Source: Bog-473 sp036268485 (GTDB taxonomy: Bacteria > Actinomycetota > Acidimicrobiia > Acidimicrobiales > RAAP-2). Taken from it: 64,000 nt of DNA. This document shows positions 51,815 to 59,856 of the stretch, one piece after another (the first letter of the stretch is position 1; each line of letters begins with the position of its first letter). A program made the translations under genes and the position numbers. Location: assembly GCA_036268485.1 (NCBI GenBank), contig DATAUC010000029.1, positions 1-64,000 on the forward strand, given 5' to 3'. Below the pieces are notes generated by a model. That model made no database searches, had not been told where the DNA came from, and saw nothing but the letters and a program-made list of their open reading frames with translations.

Positions 51815-52656
51815 CCACGCTCTCCTTGCCTTCCTTGGCTCCGATCCGGCCCTCCGTGCTCGAGCGGATCAGCGGGCCCGTACGCGATGTGTGGTCGCTG
51901 ACCCGCCGCAACCTGGTGCACGTCCGCCGCGAGCCCATGCAGCTCTCGGACGTGACCATCCAGCCGGTCCTCTTCACGTTGCTGTTCATTTACGTCTTCG
52001 GCTCGGGCATCCCGATTGTCGGCGGCTACAAGAACTTCGCCCTGGCTGGTCTGCTGACGCTGAACCTGACCACGTCCACCATGGGGACCGCTGTCGGGCT
52101 CAGTACCGACCTCCATGAGGGAGTGATCGACCGGTTCAGAACGTTGCCCATGTGGCGGGCCGCCATATTGGTCGGTCGCTCCATCTCTGACGTGTTGTCG
52201 GCCGCGGTCTGCGTCACCATCGTGGCGCTGACCGGCCTGGCTATTGGATGGCGGCCGGACGCCAGCATCCCCTCGGTGATCGGTGGCTTCGGCCTGGCCC
52301 TCCTCTTCAGCTACTGCCTCTCGTGGGCCTCGGCCTGCGTGGGACTGACCAGCAAGGGTCCGGAGTCGGCCCAGTCGTTTGGATTCCTTGTCCTCTTTCC
52401 GATGGCATTCATCTCCAACTCACTGGTGCCCACACAGGGCATGCCAGGCTGGCTGCAGGCCATCGCCGACTGGAACCCCGTCAGCGCGGTAACGGCGGGG
52501 GCTCGTCACATGTTCGGCAACCCCAATCCGTCAGCGACGGTGCACGCCTGGCCCATGCAGCACCCGGTGGAGGCGTCCCTGTTGTGGTCATTGGTGTTCC
52601 TGGTCGTCTTCGCTCCGTTGGCCTCCTATCTGTTCCGGCGGGCCACCAGCGAATAG
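51811..52656 (+). CDS. DrrB-type ABC-2 exporter permease
   Basis: A 281-residue integral membrane protein with six hydrophobic segments and the ABC-2 signature region (about 195-235, FLVLFPMAFISNSLVPTQGMPGWLQAIADWNP). The N-terminal cytosolic RRNLVHVRREP precedes segment 1. Its ATG overlaps the ATPase stop (ATGA). Together the pair would export a hydrophobic compound. Confidence 0.92.
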   Translation: MTTLSLPSLAPIRPSVLERISGPVRDVWSLTRRNLVHVRREPMQLSDVTIQPVLFTLLFIYVFGSGIPIVGGYKNFALAGLLTLNLTTSTMGTAVGLSTDLHEGVIDRFRTLPMWRAAILVGRSISDVLSAAVCVTIVALTGLAIGWRPDASIPSVIGGFGLALLFSYCLSWASACVGLTSKGPESAQSFGFLVLFPMAFISNSLVPTQGMPGWLQAIADWNPVSAVTAGARHMFGNPNPSATVHAWPMQHPVEASLLWSLVFLVVFAPLASYLFRRATSE

Positions 52657-52678
52657 AGCGATGCCGACAGCGCGTTGG

Positions 52679-52684
52679 TAACGT
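52679..52684 (+). promoter_or_regulatory. -10 element of leaderless amidase gene
   Basis: TAACGT with an 8-nt spacer to the GTG at 52693; it begins 22 nt after the permease stop, so the amidase may have its own promoter. Confidence 0.4.
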
Positions 52685-52692
52685 GCCGAGCC

Positions 52693-54105
52693 GTGAGCGA
52701 CCAACCATGGATGCAAGACGCCTGTTCCCTTGTCGACGCCTACCGGGCCGGCACCATCTCCCCCACCGAGGCGCTCGATGCGTCGCTGAACGCCATCGCT
52801 GGCTCGACACTGAACGCCGTCTGCTTCATTGACGAGGAGCAGGCGCGGGCCAGCGCGGCCAGCGCTGACGTCTCCCTTCCCTTCGGTGGTGTGCCCATCG
52901 GTGTGAAGGAGCTGGACCCGGTCAAGGGTTGGCCCCAGACCGAGGCCTCGCTCGTCCTAAAAGACGAGATTTCCGACTACGACGCCACCATGACGGCCCG
53001 CATCCGTCAGGCCGGCGCCGTCCTGGTCGGTCAGACCACGGCCAGCGAGTTCGGTGGCATCAACTGCACCTACACCAGGCTGCACGGCGCCACCTCGAAT
53101 CCCTACGACCAGGCGCGCACGCCCGGCGGCTCGTCCGGCGGGTCGGCCGCCGCGGTATCCGGCGGCCTGCTGCCCATCTGTACCGGCGGCGACGGCGGCG
53201 GTTCCATCCGCATTCCAGCCGGTTTCACCGGTCTTTTCGGGCTGAAGGCCACCTTCGGACGCATCCCGAAGGGACCGCATACCGAGATCGAACCACTGAC
53301 CGCGGTGGTGGGCTGCCTGGCCCGCTCAGTGCGCGACGCCGCCCGCTGGTTCGATGTCTGCAACGGGGCCAGCGAGTACGACCCCTTCAGCCTCCCTCGC
53401 GTCGAAGGGTGGGAGGCCGGCCTGGGTTCTCTCGATCTGAAGGGCAAGCGGGTCACCGTGTCAATCGACCTGGGTGCGGCCGTCGTCGCCGCGGCCGTGC
53501 GGGAGAAGGTGGAGGCCGCAGCGGCCGCGCTCATCGCCGATGCCGGGTTGGTCCAGGTTGATGTCCCGATCAGCTTCCCCCGCGGCGGACTCGAATGGGC
53601 GTTGGCCGGCACGGCCAGCCTGCTGGTCGGACTGGGCGATCTCTACCCGGACTGCGCCAGCGAACTGACACCCGAGATCATGCTGGCCGCCAACATCGCC
53701 ACCAATCACTACGACCTGGAGACGGCCAAGAAAATAGAGGCCTTCCGCCGCCAGATCATCGTGGCCAACGCCAAGGTCTTCGACGAGGTCGACTTCATCA
53801 TCTGCGCCACCAATCCCGACGTGGCGTTTCCGGCCAAGGGGCCGATGCCCACCACCATCGACGGCATCGACCTGGTCAGCGAGTACGGCTTCGAAGCAGC
53901 GGTCGGGAACAACGGCGCGCTGACCATCCCCTCGAACACGACCGGCAACCCGGCCGTGGCCATTCCGGCCGGTTTGGTGGACGGGCAGCCGGTCAGCATG
54001 CAGATCATCGGGCGCCACCACGCCGAGCCCCTCCTGTTGGAGTTGGCCCGGGTGGTGGAACGCGAGCGCCCCTGGCCGCTGGTGGCGCCGGGCTCCCCGA
54101 TCTGA
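52693..54105 (+). CDS. Amidase signature-family hydrolase
   Basis: A 470-residue AS-family amidase. The Ser-Ser-Lys machinery is visible: Lys in PIGVKELDPV (about 69), cis-Ser and nucleophile Ser in PGGSSGGSAAAVSGG (about 143-157) and GDGGGSIRIPAG. The later section (about 200-470) is the usual substrate-specific part. Such enzymes act on amides, acyl-amino acids or nitrile-derived amides. It begins after the exporter and ends 22 nt before an oppositely oriented second exporter. Confidence 0.9.
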   Translation: MSDQPWMQDACSLVDAYRAGTISPTEALDASLNAIAGSTLNAVCFIDEEQARASAASADVSLPFGGVPIGVKELDPVKGWPQTEASLVLKDEISDYDATMTARIRQAGAVLVGQTTASEFGGINCTYTRLHGATSNPYDQARTPGGSSGGSAAAVSGGLLPICTGGDGGGSIRIPAGFTGLFGLKATFGRIPKGPHTEIEPLTAVVGCLARSVRDAARWFDVCNGASEYDPFSLPRVEGWEAGLGSLDLKGKRVTVSIDLGAAVVAAAVREKVEAAAAALIADAGLVQVDVPISFPRGGLEWALAGTASLLVGLGDLYPDCASELTPEIMLAANIATNHYDLETAKKIEAFRRQIIVANAKVFDEVDFIICATNPDVAFPAKGPMPTTIDGIDLVSEYGFEAAVGNNGALTIPSNTTGNPAVAIPAGLVDGQPVSMQIIGRHHAEPLLLELARVVERERPWPLVAPGSPI

Positions 54106-54127
54106 TCCGTGGCGACCGGCCGCCGGC

Positions 54128-54952
54128 TCAGGCCCGCCGCAGCCGGTGCACCGTGAAGGGTGCGAAGACGACCACGATGCCCAGCGACCACAGCAGCGCG
54201 GGCCACAGGGTGTTGCCCAGGGTCTGATGCAGAAGCTGCTGTGCCTGGTGACCACCGGTGAGCAGGCGCACCGTGTTGGACATGTAGGTGAGCGGCTGAT
54301 GATTGGCGAAGGCCTGCATCCATCCCGGCATGGTCGACACCGGCACGTAGGCACTCGAGACAAAGGTCAGAGGGAAGACCAGGAACGAGATGCCCTGTGC
54401 CGCCTGCGGGCTGCCGGCCGCCAGGCCCAACGCGATGAAGAGCCAGCAGAACACGAACCCGAAGAGCGCGCACAGACCGAAGGCCTCGGCCGCATGCACG
54501 GCCCCGTCGTGGACACGGAAACCGATGAGGACGCCGATCACCGTGGTGACAGTCAGACCCCAGACCACCGAGGCGGTGTCAGCCGCCACGCGTCCGGTCA
54601 CGATCGACAGCAGGCGAATCGGCAATGAACGCAGACGGTCGAACAGTCCGCCCTGCAGATCATCGGCGATGCCGGTGGCGGCTCCCATGCCGGAGAAGAG
54701 CACGCCGGTGACCACGAACCCGGGCACCAGGAAATCCACGTAGGACAGGGAGCCGGTATGGCTGACGGCACCACCGAAGACGTAGCGGAAGATCAGCAGG
54801 AACAACGTGCCCTGCGCCGTGCCGGCGATGATCAGCTGGGGTGAACGCACGAATTTCTTCACCGTACGGGTCGCCACTTGGCGCGAGGCCCCCACATACG
54901 ACGCACCGACATTGCCGATGGGTCCACTCGAAACCGTTGCTGGGATGGTCAT
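54128..54952 (-). CDS. ABC-2 exporter permease (DrrB-type)
   Basis: A 274-residue six-segment membrane protein with the ABC-2 landmarks RSPQLIIAGTAQGTLFLLIF, LRSLPIRLLSIVTGRVAAD and FPLTFVSSAYVPVSTMPGWMQAFANHQPL. Its ATG overlaps the stop of the cognate ATPase (ATGA). It is a second, distinct exporter, facing the first around the amidase. Confidence 0.92.
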   Translation of the reverse strand: MTIPATVSSGPIGNVGASYVGASRQVATRTVKKFVRSPQLIIAGTAQGTLFLLIFRYVFGGAVSHTGSLSYVDFLVPGFVVTGVLFSGMGAATGIADDLQGGLFDRLRSLPIRLLSIVTGRVAADTASVVWGLTVTTVIGVLIGFRVHDGAVHAAEAFGLCALFGFVFCWLFIALGLAAGSPQAAQGISFLVFPLTFVSSAYVPVSTMPGWMQAFANHQPLTYMSNTVRLLTGGHQAQQLLHQTLGNTLWPALLWSLGIVVVFAPFTVHRLRRA

Positions 54953-55944
54953 GCCGCACGCTCCTTCACGTTCTTCGATGTTCCCCGCTCTGATGTGGCC
55001 GGTGCCGACGCCGTGCGTCCGGTCAGCGCCATGAAGACTTCGTCCAGCGTCGGCCGGCGCAGGGTGATGTCATCGACGGTGATGGCAGCGGCATCGAGGG
55101 CGCGGACCACCACGGGCAGGAGCTGGGCGCCCCCGGGAGCGGTGACCGCACAGCGACGCGTGGCCGGTTCGCTGGTGGGCATCCCGGTGTGCAGATCGGC
55201 CAGGATCTGCGTGGCCGATGCCAGGCTGTCCAGATCGCGGGTGTGCAGCTCAATCATGTCGGCTCCGGCCCGCGACTTGAGCTCGCCGGGCGTGCCCTGC
55301 GCGATGACCCGGCCGTCGTCGATGATGACGATGGAGGCGGCCAGCTGGTCGGCTTCATCGAGGTACTGGGTGGAGAGCAGGATGTCGGTGCCGTCGTTGG
55401 CCAGGTCGCGGATGGCATCCCACAACTCGTAACGGCTGCCCGGATCCAGTCCCGTCGTTGGTTCGTCCAGCAGGAGGAGGCGCGGCCGCCCCACCAGACT
55501 GGCGCCCAGGTCGAGGCGGCGGCGCATGCCGCCCGAATAGGTGCGCACCTGGCGATCGGCGGTGTCGGTCAGGCTGACCTGGTGTAACACGGCGTCGGTG
55601 CTGGCCCGGGCCTGGCGGGCACTTTGTCCGTAGAGACGGGCGACCATGGTCAGGTTCTCGCGGCCGGTCAACATCTCCTCGACGGCGGCCGACTGTCCGG
55701 CCAGTCCGATGAGGCGGCGGATGGCCATGGAGTCCTTTGTCACATCGAAGCCGGCCACCAGAAGTCGACCGGCGTCGGGTCGCAGCAGCGTGGCGATTGT
55801 TCTGATCAGGGTGGTCTTGCCGGCTCCGTTGGGACCGAGGACCGCTACCACTTCCCCGGAAGGAATTACCAGGTCGAGCTGGTTGAGGGCGTTGACTTTA
55901 CCGAAGCGTTTGCTGAGGCCTTCGGCCTCTATGAGGGCGTGCAT
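54949..55944 (-). CDS. DrrA-type ABC exporter ATPase
   Basis: A 331-residue ATPase with Walker A GPNGAGKTTLIRT (about 38-50), signature YSGGMRRRLDLGAS, Walker B LLLLDEPTTGLDPGSR and a C-terminal DUF4162-like domain. AAGGAG lies 7 nt before the ATG at 55944. The PadR gene lies 150 nt upstream on the same strand and ends in a strong hairpin, so the exporter probably has its own promoter in between. Confidence 0.92.
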   Translation of the reverse strand: MHALIEAEGLSKRFGKVNALNQLDLVIPSGEVVAVLGPNGAGKTTLIRTIATLLRPDAGRLLVAGFDVTKDSMAIRRLIGLAGQSAAVEEMLTGRENLTMVARLYGQSARQARASTDAVLHQVSLTDTADRQVRTYSGGMRRRLDLGASLVGRPRLLLLDEPTTGLDPGSRYELWDAIRDLANDGTDILLSTQYLDEADQLAASIVIIDDGRVIAQGTPGELKSRAGADMIELHTRDLDSLASATQILADLHTGMPTSEPATRRCAVTAPGGAQLLPVVVRALDAAAITVDDITLRRPTLDEVFMALTGRTASAPATSERGTSKNVKERAA

Positions 55945-56057
55945 GGGCGCGCTCCTTTCGTGTCGAGTGAGAGAGCCCGATGCACGGAGGTCGCCTACGC
56001 TTGTGGGTGCTGCCCCGGGCGAAGATCCTTCGTGATCGAAACTCGTGGTTGAGCGGA

Positions 56058-56091
56058 TTCGGCGTCGCGTGGTCCAACACGCGGCGCCGAA
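56058..56091 (-). terminator. 14-bp hairpin after the PadR gene
   Basis: Arms TTCGGCGTCGCGTG (56058-56071) and CACGCGGCGCCGAA (56078-56091) pair over 14 bp with one G-T wobble and a 6-nt loop, beginning 3 nt after the PadR stop on the minus strand. No T tract follows, as is common for actinobacterial terminators. Confidence 0.65.
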
Positions 56092-56094
56092 CCG

Positions 56095-56733
56095 TTATTG
56101 GGGACCGAACGAGAAGACCACCCCCTCCATCGGGATGATCCCTTCGGTGTGGAAAGACCTCCACATCTCGAGGCCTTCGAGGTCGCCGGACGCGATGTCC
56201 TTGACGAGGCCGTTGACGAAATGCAGCTCGGCGTCAATCTGGGCTTCGTCGAATTCCGACTCCACCATGAAGAGGCGGGGCAGGCCGGCATCGCGGGCGG
56301 CCCGCATGGTGGCCCGGACCTGGGCCAGTTGCATCTCCAAGGCGTTGGACCGCAGGCGCAAGGCAGCAAGTGCGTCATCCGGCGACAGCGCGCCCAGGAA
56401 GGACAGGCCGGCCATGAACTTCGGGTACTCCTTGCTGGGCACCCCGATCAGCTCGGTCATCCAGTCGGTCATCTCGACCGAGCCCTGATCGGTGATCTCG
56501 TAGATCGTGCGCTCGGGCCGTTTGCCCTCGCGCACGGTCTCGGTAGCCCGGATCAGGCCCCTCTTCTCCAGCCCTTCCACTACGGCGTAGAGCGAGCCGT
56601 AGTTGAGACGCACGCTCTCGTGCTTGGCCCGCTGGCGCAGCGTCTGCGCCACTTCGTAGGGGTGCATCGGCCGCTCATAGAGCGTCACCAGCACGGCCAG
56701 GGCCAGTGGATTGGCTCGACTGCTGCGCGGCAT
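56095..56733 (-). CDS. PadR-family transcriptional regulator
   Basis: A 212-residue PadR repressor: N-terminal winged helix (LALAVLVTLYERPMHPYEVAQTL, then LNYGSLYAVVEGLEKRGLIRAT, about 10-66) and a C-terminal dimerisation helix region (Vir_C-like, about 105-190). Likely controls the downstream DrrAB-type exporter. A palindrome lies 8 nt before the ATG. PadR proteins often sense phenolic or hydrophobic drugs. Confidence 0.9.
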   Translation of the reverse strand: MPRSSRANPLALAVLVTLYERPMHPYEVAQTLRQRAKHESVRLNYGSLYAVVEGLEKRGLIRATETVREGKRPERTIYEITDQGSVEMTDWMTELIGVPSKEYPKFMAGLSFLGALSPDDALAALRLRSNALEMQLAQVRATMRAARDAGLPRLFMVESEFDEAQIDAELHFVNGLVKDIASGDLEGLEMWRSFHTEGIIPMEGVVFSFGPQ

Positions 56734-56740
56734 TCCAGCA

Positions 56741-56762
56741 GAATACTCTATTTAGAGTGTTC
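56741..56762. promoter_or_regulatory. PadR operator-like palindrome
   Basis: ACTCTATTTAGAGT (56745-56758) is a perfect 6-bp inverted repeat around TT, extended outward by GAA (56741-56743) and TTC (56760-56762) with a one-base mismatch on each side. It lies just upstream of the PadR ATG, the expected autoregulatory site. Confidence 0.6.
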
Positions 56763-56778
56763 TGTCCATGGTATCTCG

Positions 56779-57525
56779 CTAGGTGTACATCAAGGAACCA
56801 GGCGTAGTGAGGAGCTCGCCGGTCTCCAGCCAGGTCTTGAGACCCGAGAGGATCATGGGCCAGCCGCCGAAGAGCTGGTCGTTGGCGCCGTCGCGCAGCT
56901 GGTCGTGGGTGACGATGAGCTGGCACGAGTCCTCCACCTGATTGATCTCCCAGGTGACGCGGGACTCGCCTTCGGCTTTGACGTCGTCACCCCACAGGGC
57001 GGTCATGGTGTGCACCAATTTGTGGGGCGGATCGATCTCGAGGATCTCGCCCTCCCCCAGTTGAAAACCCGACGCGCCCATTTCGTAATGCGAGCCCACC
57101 AGCCAGTCCGAGTGCACGCCGGCGCCGAAGTTGTATTTGGCCCGGATCTCGGGGGTGATGATGGCCTCCCAGAGCCGCTCGGGTGTGGTGCGGATGTAGA
57201 TCTCGTAGATCTTCTCCATGGTGCTCTCCAATTCTGTTTTCAGGTCGCTGAGTGTGGCCACCCAGGGTTCGGCGTACTTGCTCACCCACCGGTCATGGAC
57301 GAGCCGGATCGGGACTGCGTTCAGGAAATGCCACTTCTCGCGGCCGCGTCGCCGCGTCACCACCAGCCCGGCCTCCTCCAGCACATTGAGGTGCTTCATG
57401 ACCCCGAACCGGGTCATGGCGAAGCGCTCCTCCAACATGCCCAAGGTCTGCCCGTCCTGTTGGAACAATGCATCGAGGAGGCTCCGCCGGGTCGGATCAG
57501 CCAGGGCTTTGAACACGAGGTCCAC
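56779..57525 (-). CDS. ArsR-type winged-helix protein fused to SRPBCC (AHSA1) domain
   Basis: A 248-residue two-domain protein: an ArsR-like winged helix (about 1-85, FKALADPTRRSLLDALF, then RFGVMKHLNVLEEAGLVV) joined to an AHSA1/SRPBCC ligand-binding barrel (about 105-248, YIRTTPERLWEAIITPE onward). It lacks the Cys metal site of true ArsR sensors and probably senses a hydrophobic ligand in the barrel. The GTG at 57525 was chosen because the promoter reads TTGACA-N17-ATAAAA just upstream, with its transcription start near 57526; the GTG at 57555 would lie upstream of that start. Confidence 0.85.
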   Translation of the reverse strand: MDLVFKALADPTRRSLLDALFQQDGQTLGMLEERFAMTRFGVMKHLNVLEEAGLVVTRRRGREKWHFLNAVPIRLVHDRWVSKYAEPWVATLSDLKTELESTMEKIYEIYIRTTPERLWEAIITPEIRAKYNFGAGVHSDWLVGSHYEMGASGFQLGEGEILEIDPPHKLVHTMTALWGDDVKAEGESRVTWEINQVEDSCQLIVTHDQLRDGANDQLFGGWPMILSGLKTWLETGELLTTPGSLMYT

Positions 57526-57533
57526 CCTGTCAT

Positions 57534-57562
57534 TTTTATGTGACCTTTTAGTCACATGTCAA
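57534..57562 (-). promoter_or_regulatory. Promoter with operator between -35 and -10 of the ArsR-SRPBCC gene
   Basis: On the minus strand TTGACA (57562-57557) and ATAAAA (57539-57534) are separated by 17 nt. The perfect repeat ATGTGAC-N6-GTCACAT (57557-57538) fills the spacer, the classical site where a repressor blocks RNA polymerase. The start codon GTG (57525) falls about where transcription begins. Confidence 0.65.
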
Positions 57563-57608
57563 CTATCCCGGGTGTTTCGCACTGTCCCGGACCTAGCCTG
57601 CGTAGACC

Positions 57609-58415
57609 ATGTCTCCCTCCATCGTCCACGTGGCTCCGCACCCCGACGACGAGGCGGTCGGCTGTCCGGGCGCGCTCCTACACCTGCTCGATCGGGGCTG
57701 GCAGGTGGTCAGCGTGATCGCCAGCCTCGGCTTCCCGGACCAGTGGAAGCGGCGCCAGGCCGAGGCGGAGGAGGCCGCCCTCCGGGCCGGTTTCGTGCCC
57801 GTGTTCTTGGACCCACCTCTCGACATTTCCATTGATGACGATCTGGCCGGTGCCACCAATCGGGTGGCCACCGAGTTGCCGGCGATCATGGCGCGCTTCG
57901 GCGCATCCGTTGTGGCGTCACCCTCGCCCCACGACGTGCACCATGGTCATGAAGTGGTGGGTCGCGGCGTGCAACGCGCCATGGCCGCGCTGCCGTCAGA
58001 TGTGCGCTGGTGGATGTGGGGCGTGTGGGGTGACCTGCCGGCGCCCAATGTCTTCTACGCCTTTGACGACGCGGTCATGACGCGCACGGTGCACATCCTC
58101 GAGGCCTACGCCGGCGAGCTCGAGCGCAACGACTACCGCCGCCTCCTCACCGGACGCGCCACCACCAATGCCGTGTTGGGGTCCGAGCGCGTCTTCGGCT
58201 TCGGGTCGGCCGCCGCCAGCACGCTCCCCTACGCCGAAGTCCTGACCGAGGTCCGGCATCTGGACGGCCGCTGGATGGCCTCGGAGGCCCACCACCTCGA
58301 TGAAGGTCCAGCCTCCGACGCCGACTTCGATCTCGATCTCTCGGCCTGGCTGGAGGGGCCGAGCGTGCACGAGCTGGTCGGACGGATCCGCGAGGTGCAC
58401 GAGTCGCAGGGGTAA
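57609..58415 (+). CDS. PIG-L family deacetylase (LmbE-like)
   Basis: A 268-residue zinc-dependent N-deacetylase. The metal site is VAPHPDDEAVG (residues 8-18) with a distal DVHHGHE (about 105-111), giving the AHPDDE...HxxH pattern of MshB/Mca-type enzymes. The substrate could be a glycan or mycothiol-type conjugate. TAGCCT lies 9 nt before the ATG, so it is probably leaderless. Its stop abuts the stop of the convergent VirD4-like gene. Confidence 0.9.
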   Translation: MSPSIVHVAPHPDDEAVGCPGALLHLLDRGWQVVSVIASLGFPDQWKRRQAEAEEAALRAGFVPVFLDPPLDISIDDDLAGATNRVATELPAIMARFGASVVASPSPHDVHHGHEVVGRGVQRAMAALPSDVRWWMWGVWGDLPAPNVFYAFDDAVMTRTVHILEAYAGELERNDYRRLLTGRATTNAVLGSERVFGFGSAAASTLPYAEVLTEVRHLDGRWMASEAHHLDEGPASDADFDLDLSAWLEGPSVHELVGRIREVHESQG

Positions 58416-59846
58416 TTAGGCGGGGTGGCCCGGCAGTGGTGCTTCCCACCACGGCCGCAGACGCACCCGGGCCGGCGGGAGAGTGCCGTAGACGAGGACG
58501 GCCTGACTGCGGTTGAGACAGCGCAACTCCTCGGGGGGCAAAAGGCGACGGGGCGAGGTGGTCGACGTGGTGGAACGGCCGCCGTGGGGGTCACGGGTGA
58601 CCGAGGGCAGGGCGATCTCCTCGTCGCCCACCAGGCGACTGACGTAGTCCAGGGTGTCGGGGTCGGCGATGCCGGGCAGAAAAATCTTGGCCCGGTGATT
58701 GTTGAGCACGGTGGGGGCTTTGGCGCCGTAGCGGGAACGCACCTGAGCCAGGTCCTGCCACACCGTCACCAGTTGGATGCCGTGCGAGGCGGAGGTGGCG
58801 GCCAGGCCGTCGAGCTCGGGTAGAGGTGCAATGTGGGCCGCCTCGTCCAGGACCACGAGCAGCGGGGGGTCCAACGGTTTGCCCCGCAACGTGGCCTGAG
58901 CGAAGGCATGGGACAGTACCTGCTGGGTCAGCGCGCTGAAGAAGCCCCGCAGCCGGCGTTGGTCGTGCGCCGGCGCGCAGAGGTACAGCGTGTTGGCCGC
59001 GCCGAGCAGGTCCCAGGGTTCGAAGCGGCCACTCGAGCTGTCCCGCATGCCGGCGAACGGGGCCAGGATCGTCTCGGCCGTCGTGTAGACCGAACTGCGC
59101 GTCCGGTCGTCCCGGCACCAGGTGGCCCGAGCGGCGATGAGGGCATCCTCCTGGCCGATCTGCTCGAGGATGACCGACACCTCGGCTGCCTCCTGGGTGT
59201 CCACCCAACGCAACACGTCGGCCATGGACCGGCCGTCGTGGGCCGCCGCGAAGAGAAGCGGGGCCAGCAACTTGGATGCGTTGGCGTACCAGAACTCGCC
59301 GTCGGTCAGGACTCCGTCGCCTTTGGCCGTCTCGGCCAGGTCCGAAGCCATACGCAGCGCAGCCGGCCATTGGATGCAAGCGGCCAACGGCGACCAGGTG
59401 CTGGGCCGGGCTCCGGTGGCCCCGGTGGGATCTATGCACCACACCCGACCCATGGCGGTTCGCCGACCGAGGGTGTGCTGGAGGAGGTCGCTCTTGACGC
59501 TGGCCGCTACCACCGGACCCTGCCAGTTGAGGATGGCCGGCACGGCCAGCGCCGTCGTCTTGCCACTCTGGGTGGGGCCGACCACCACCACCGATTGCTG
59601 CGCTTCGGCCACCACCAGCGACGTGTGGACCTTGCTGGGGCTGGTGCCCAACACCAGACGGCCCGGGTAGGGCTGGCGCGGCGCCACCAACAGCGGGCGC
59701 AGGTCTCGGCGATCGGCCCAGTGGGCGCCCCGCTGACGTCGCCGGCCTATCCGTCCGAGCGAATCGATCGACGGCCGCATGGAGACGGCGGCGAAGAGGG
59801 CGCCGCCCAACGCCACCGGCAGGACGGCCGCCGTCACGCTCGTCAT
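58416..59846 (-). CDS. VirD4/TraG-like coupling ATPase
   Basis: A 476-residue membrane-anchored P-loop ATPase of the type IV coupling-protein (TraG/TraM-recognition) type. One N-terminal hydrophobic segment (about 3-23), Walker A GPTQSGKTT (90-98), Walker B LLVVLDEAAHI (about 298-308), and the late LVTVWQDLAQVRSRYG and ILNNH-like region typical of TraG. The ATG at 59846 is 10 nt after the VirB4-like stop. It couples cargo to a type IV-type secretion channel; no channel genes are here. Confidence 0.88.
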   Translation of the reverse strand: MTSVTAAVLPVALGGALFAAVSMRPSIDSLGRIGRRRQRGAHWADRRDLRPLLVAPRQPYPGRLVLGTSPSKVHTSLVVAEAQQSVVVVGPTQSGKTTALAVPAILNWQGPVVAASVKSDLLQHTLGRRTAMGRVWCIDPTGATGARPSTWSPLAACIQWPAALRMASDLAETAKGDGVLTDGEFWYANASKLLAPLLFAAAHDGRSMADVLRWVDTQEAAEVSVILEQIGQEDALIAARATWCRDDRTRSSVYTTAETILAPFAGMRDSSSGRFEPWDLLGAANTLYLCAPAHDQRRLRGFFSALTQQVLSHAFAQATLRGKPLDPPLLVVLDEAAHIAPLPELDGLAATSASHGIQLVTVWQDLAQVRSRYGAKAPTVLNNHRAKIFLPGIADPDTLDYVSRLVGDEEIALPSVTRDPHGGRSTTSTTSPRRLLPPEELRCLNRSQAVLVYGTLPPARVRLRPWWEAPLPGHPA

Positions 59847-59856
59847 GCTGGCCGGC

